From Panulirus ornatus (lineage: Eukaryota; Arthropoda; Malacostraca; Decapoda; Palinuridae): a stretch of 64,000 bases of DNA. How positions within the stretch are numbered: the stretch's first letter is position 1; the number at the start of each line of letters is the position of its first letter. The notes below the pieces were generated by a model. That model saw nothing but the letters and a program-made list of their open reading frames with translations, was not told the origin of the DNA and did not search any database. Shown one piece after another: positions 63,812 through 64,000 of the stretch. Location: positions 15,020,807 to 15,084,806 of the forward strand of contig NC_092228.1 of NCBI RefSeq assembly GCF_036320965.1, in the 5' to 3' direction. The position numbers and the translations under genes are program-made.

Positions 63812-64000
63812 GAACGGGCTATTGCTCTCTATAACGCAAGGTGATGCACAGGTGTTTTTGCTGTCATGCTTAATTAGCTCATGACGGAAATAAGTTTATT
63901 GGTGTCATTATTAATAAGCATTGCAGATCAGCCTAGGAAGTGTAAGAAATCTAGGATGAAATTATGTACAAAGAACACACGCACATAGAAAGGTGAAAAA
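62961..64000. other. No gene recognised; 52-bp tandem repeat and T-run
   Basis: A two-copy, 52-bp direct repeat (TTGTTTATCAGTCACTGTTT in each) occupies about 63415-63518. A 36-base T run lies at 63774-63809. No coding feature was recognised. Confidence 0.5.

Overview
This is eukaryotic, almost certainly arthropod DNA, most likely from a decapod crustacean. The evidence is a pair of invertebrate Gq-type (middle/long-wavelength) opsin genes, an intron-split animal gene, very dense (TA)n microsatellites, and many copies of one non-LTR retrotransposon family. No prokaryotic gene organisation or CRISPR array is present.

Layout. 1-5.4 kb is repeats: a fragment and a decayed near-full-length copy of the main LINE family, plus SINE-like elements. 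5.5-10.6 kb is opsin gene 1: a TATA promoter and non-coding leader exon at about 5.50-5.65 kb, a 3.6-kb intron, and a single coding exon at 9205-10326. 12.5-18.2 kb holds a CR1-like LINE remnant, SINE-like copies, a PIF/Harbinger-like remnant, a second opsin-type promoter and leader exon (about 16.47-16.60 kb) and a candidate solo LTR. 18.4-34.8 kb is a tandem pair of about 8.2-kb units (copy A 18.43-26.67, copy B 26.73-34.76). Each unit holds an antisense LINE, a sense LINE with internal deletions, and an opsin exon. The copy B opsin is intact. The copy A opsin differs from it only by single-base indels. 35-44.6 kb is repeats plus apparently unique DNA.

44.7-55.8 kb is a four-exon gene that I identify as a homologue of the DNA-repair factor MRNIP (human C5orf45). 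Its reading frame and splice phases fit a 513-residue protein, and its introns are loaded with retroelements. One intron carries a minus-strand hammerhead-ribozyme-like motif of the kind found in Penelope-like elements. 56-64 kb holds older LINE copies, a roughly 320-bp palindrome, more SINE-like copies and an orphan promoter with a first exon that ends in ATG followed by a splice donor (60.68-60.81 kb).

The most informative points are these. (1) The opsin cores look homogenised by gene conversion while their ends differ. (2) The copy A indel-only spectrum suggests consensus error or an unmerged haplotype rather than a true pseudogene. (3) The abundant SINE-like repeat appears to join the 5' UTR and 3' tail of the LINE. 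(4) A hammerhead candidate lies at 50.7 kb. (5) The MRNIP gene is split over 11 kb. Family assignments rest on motif recognition by eye; no database search was run.
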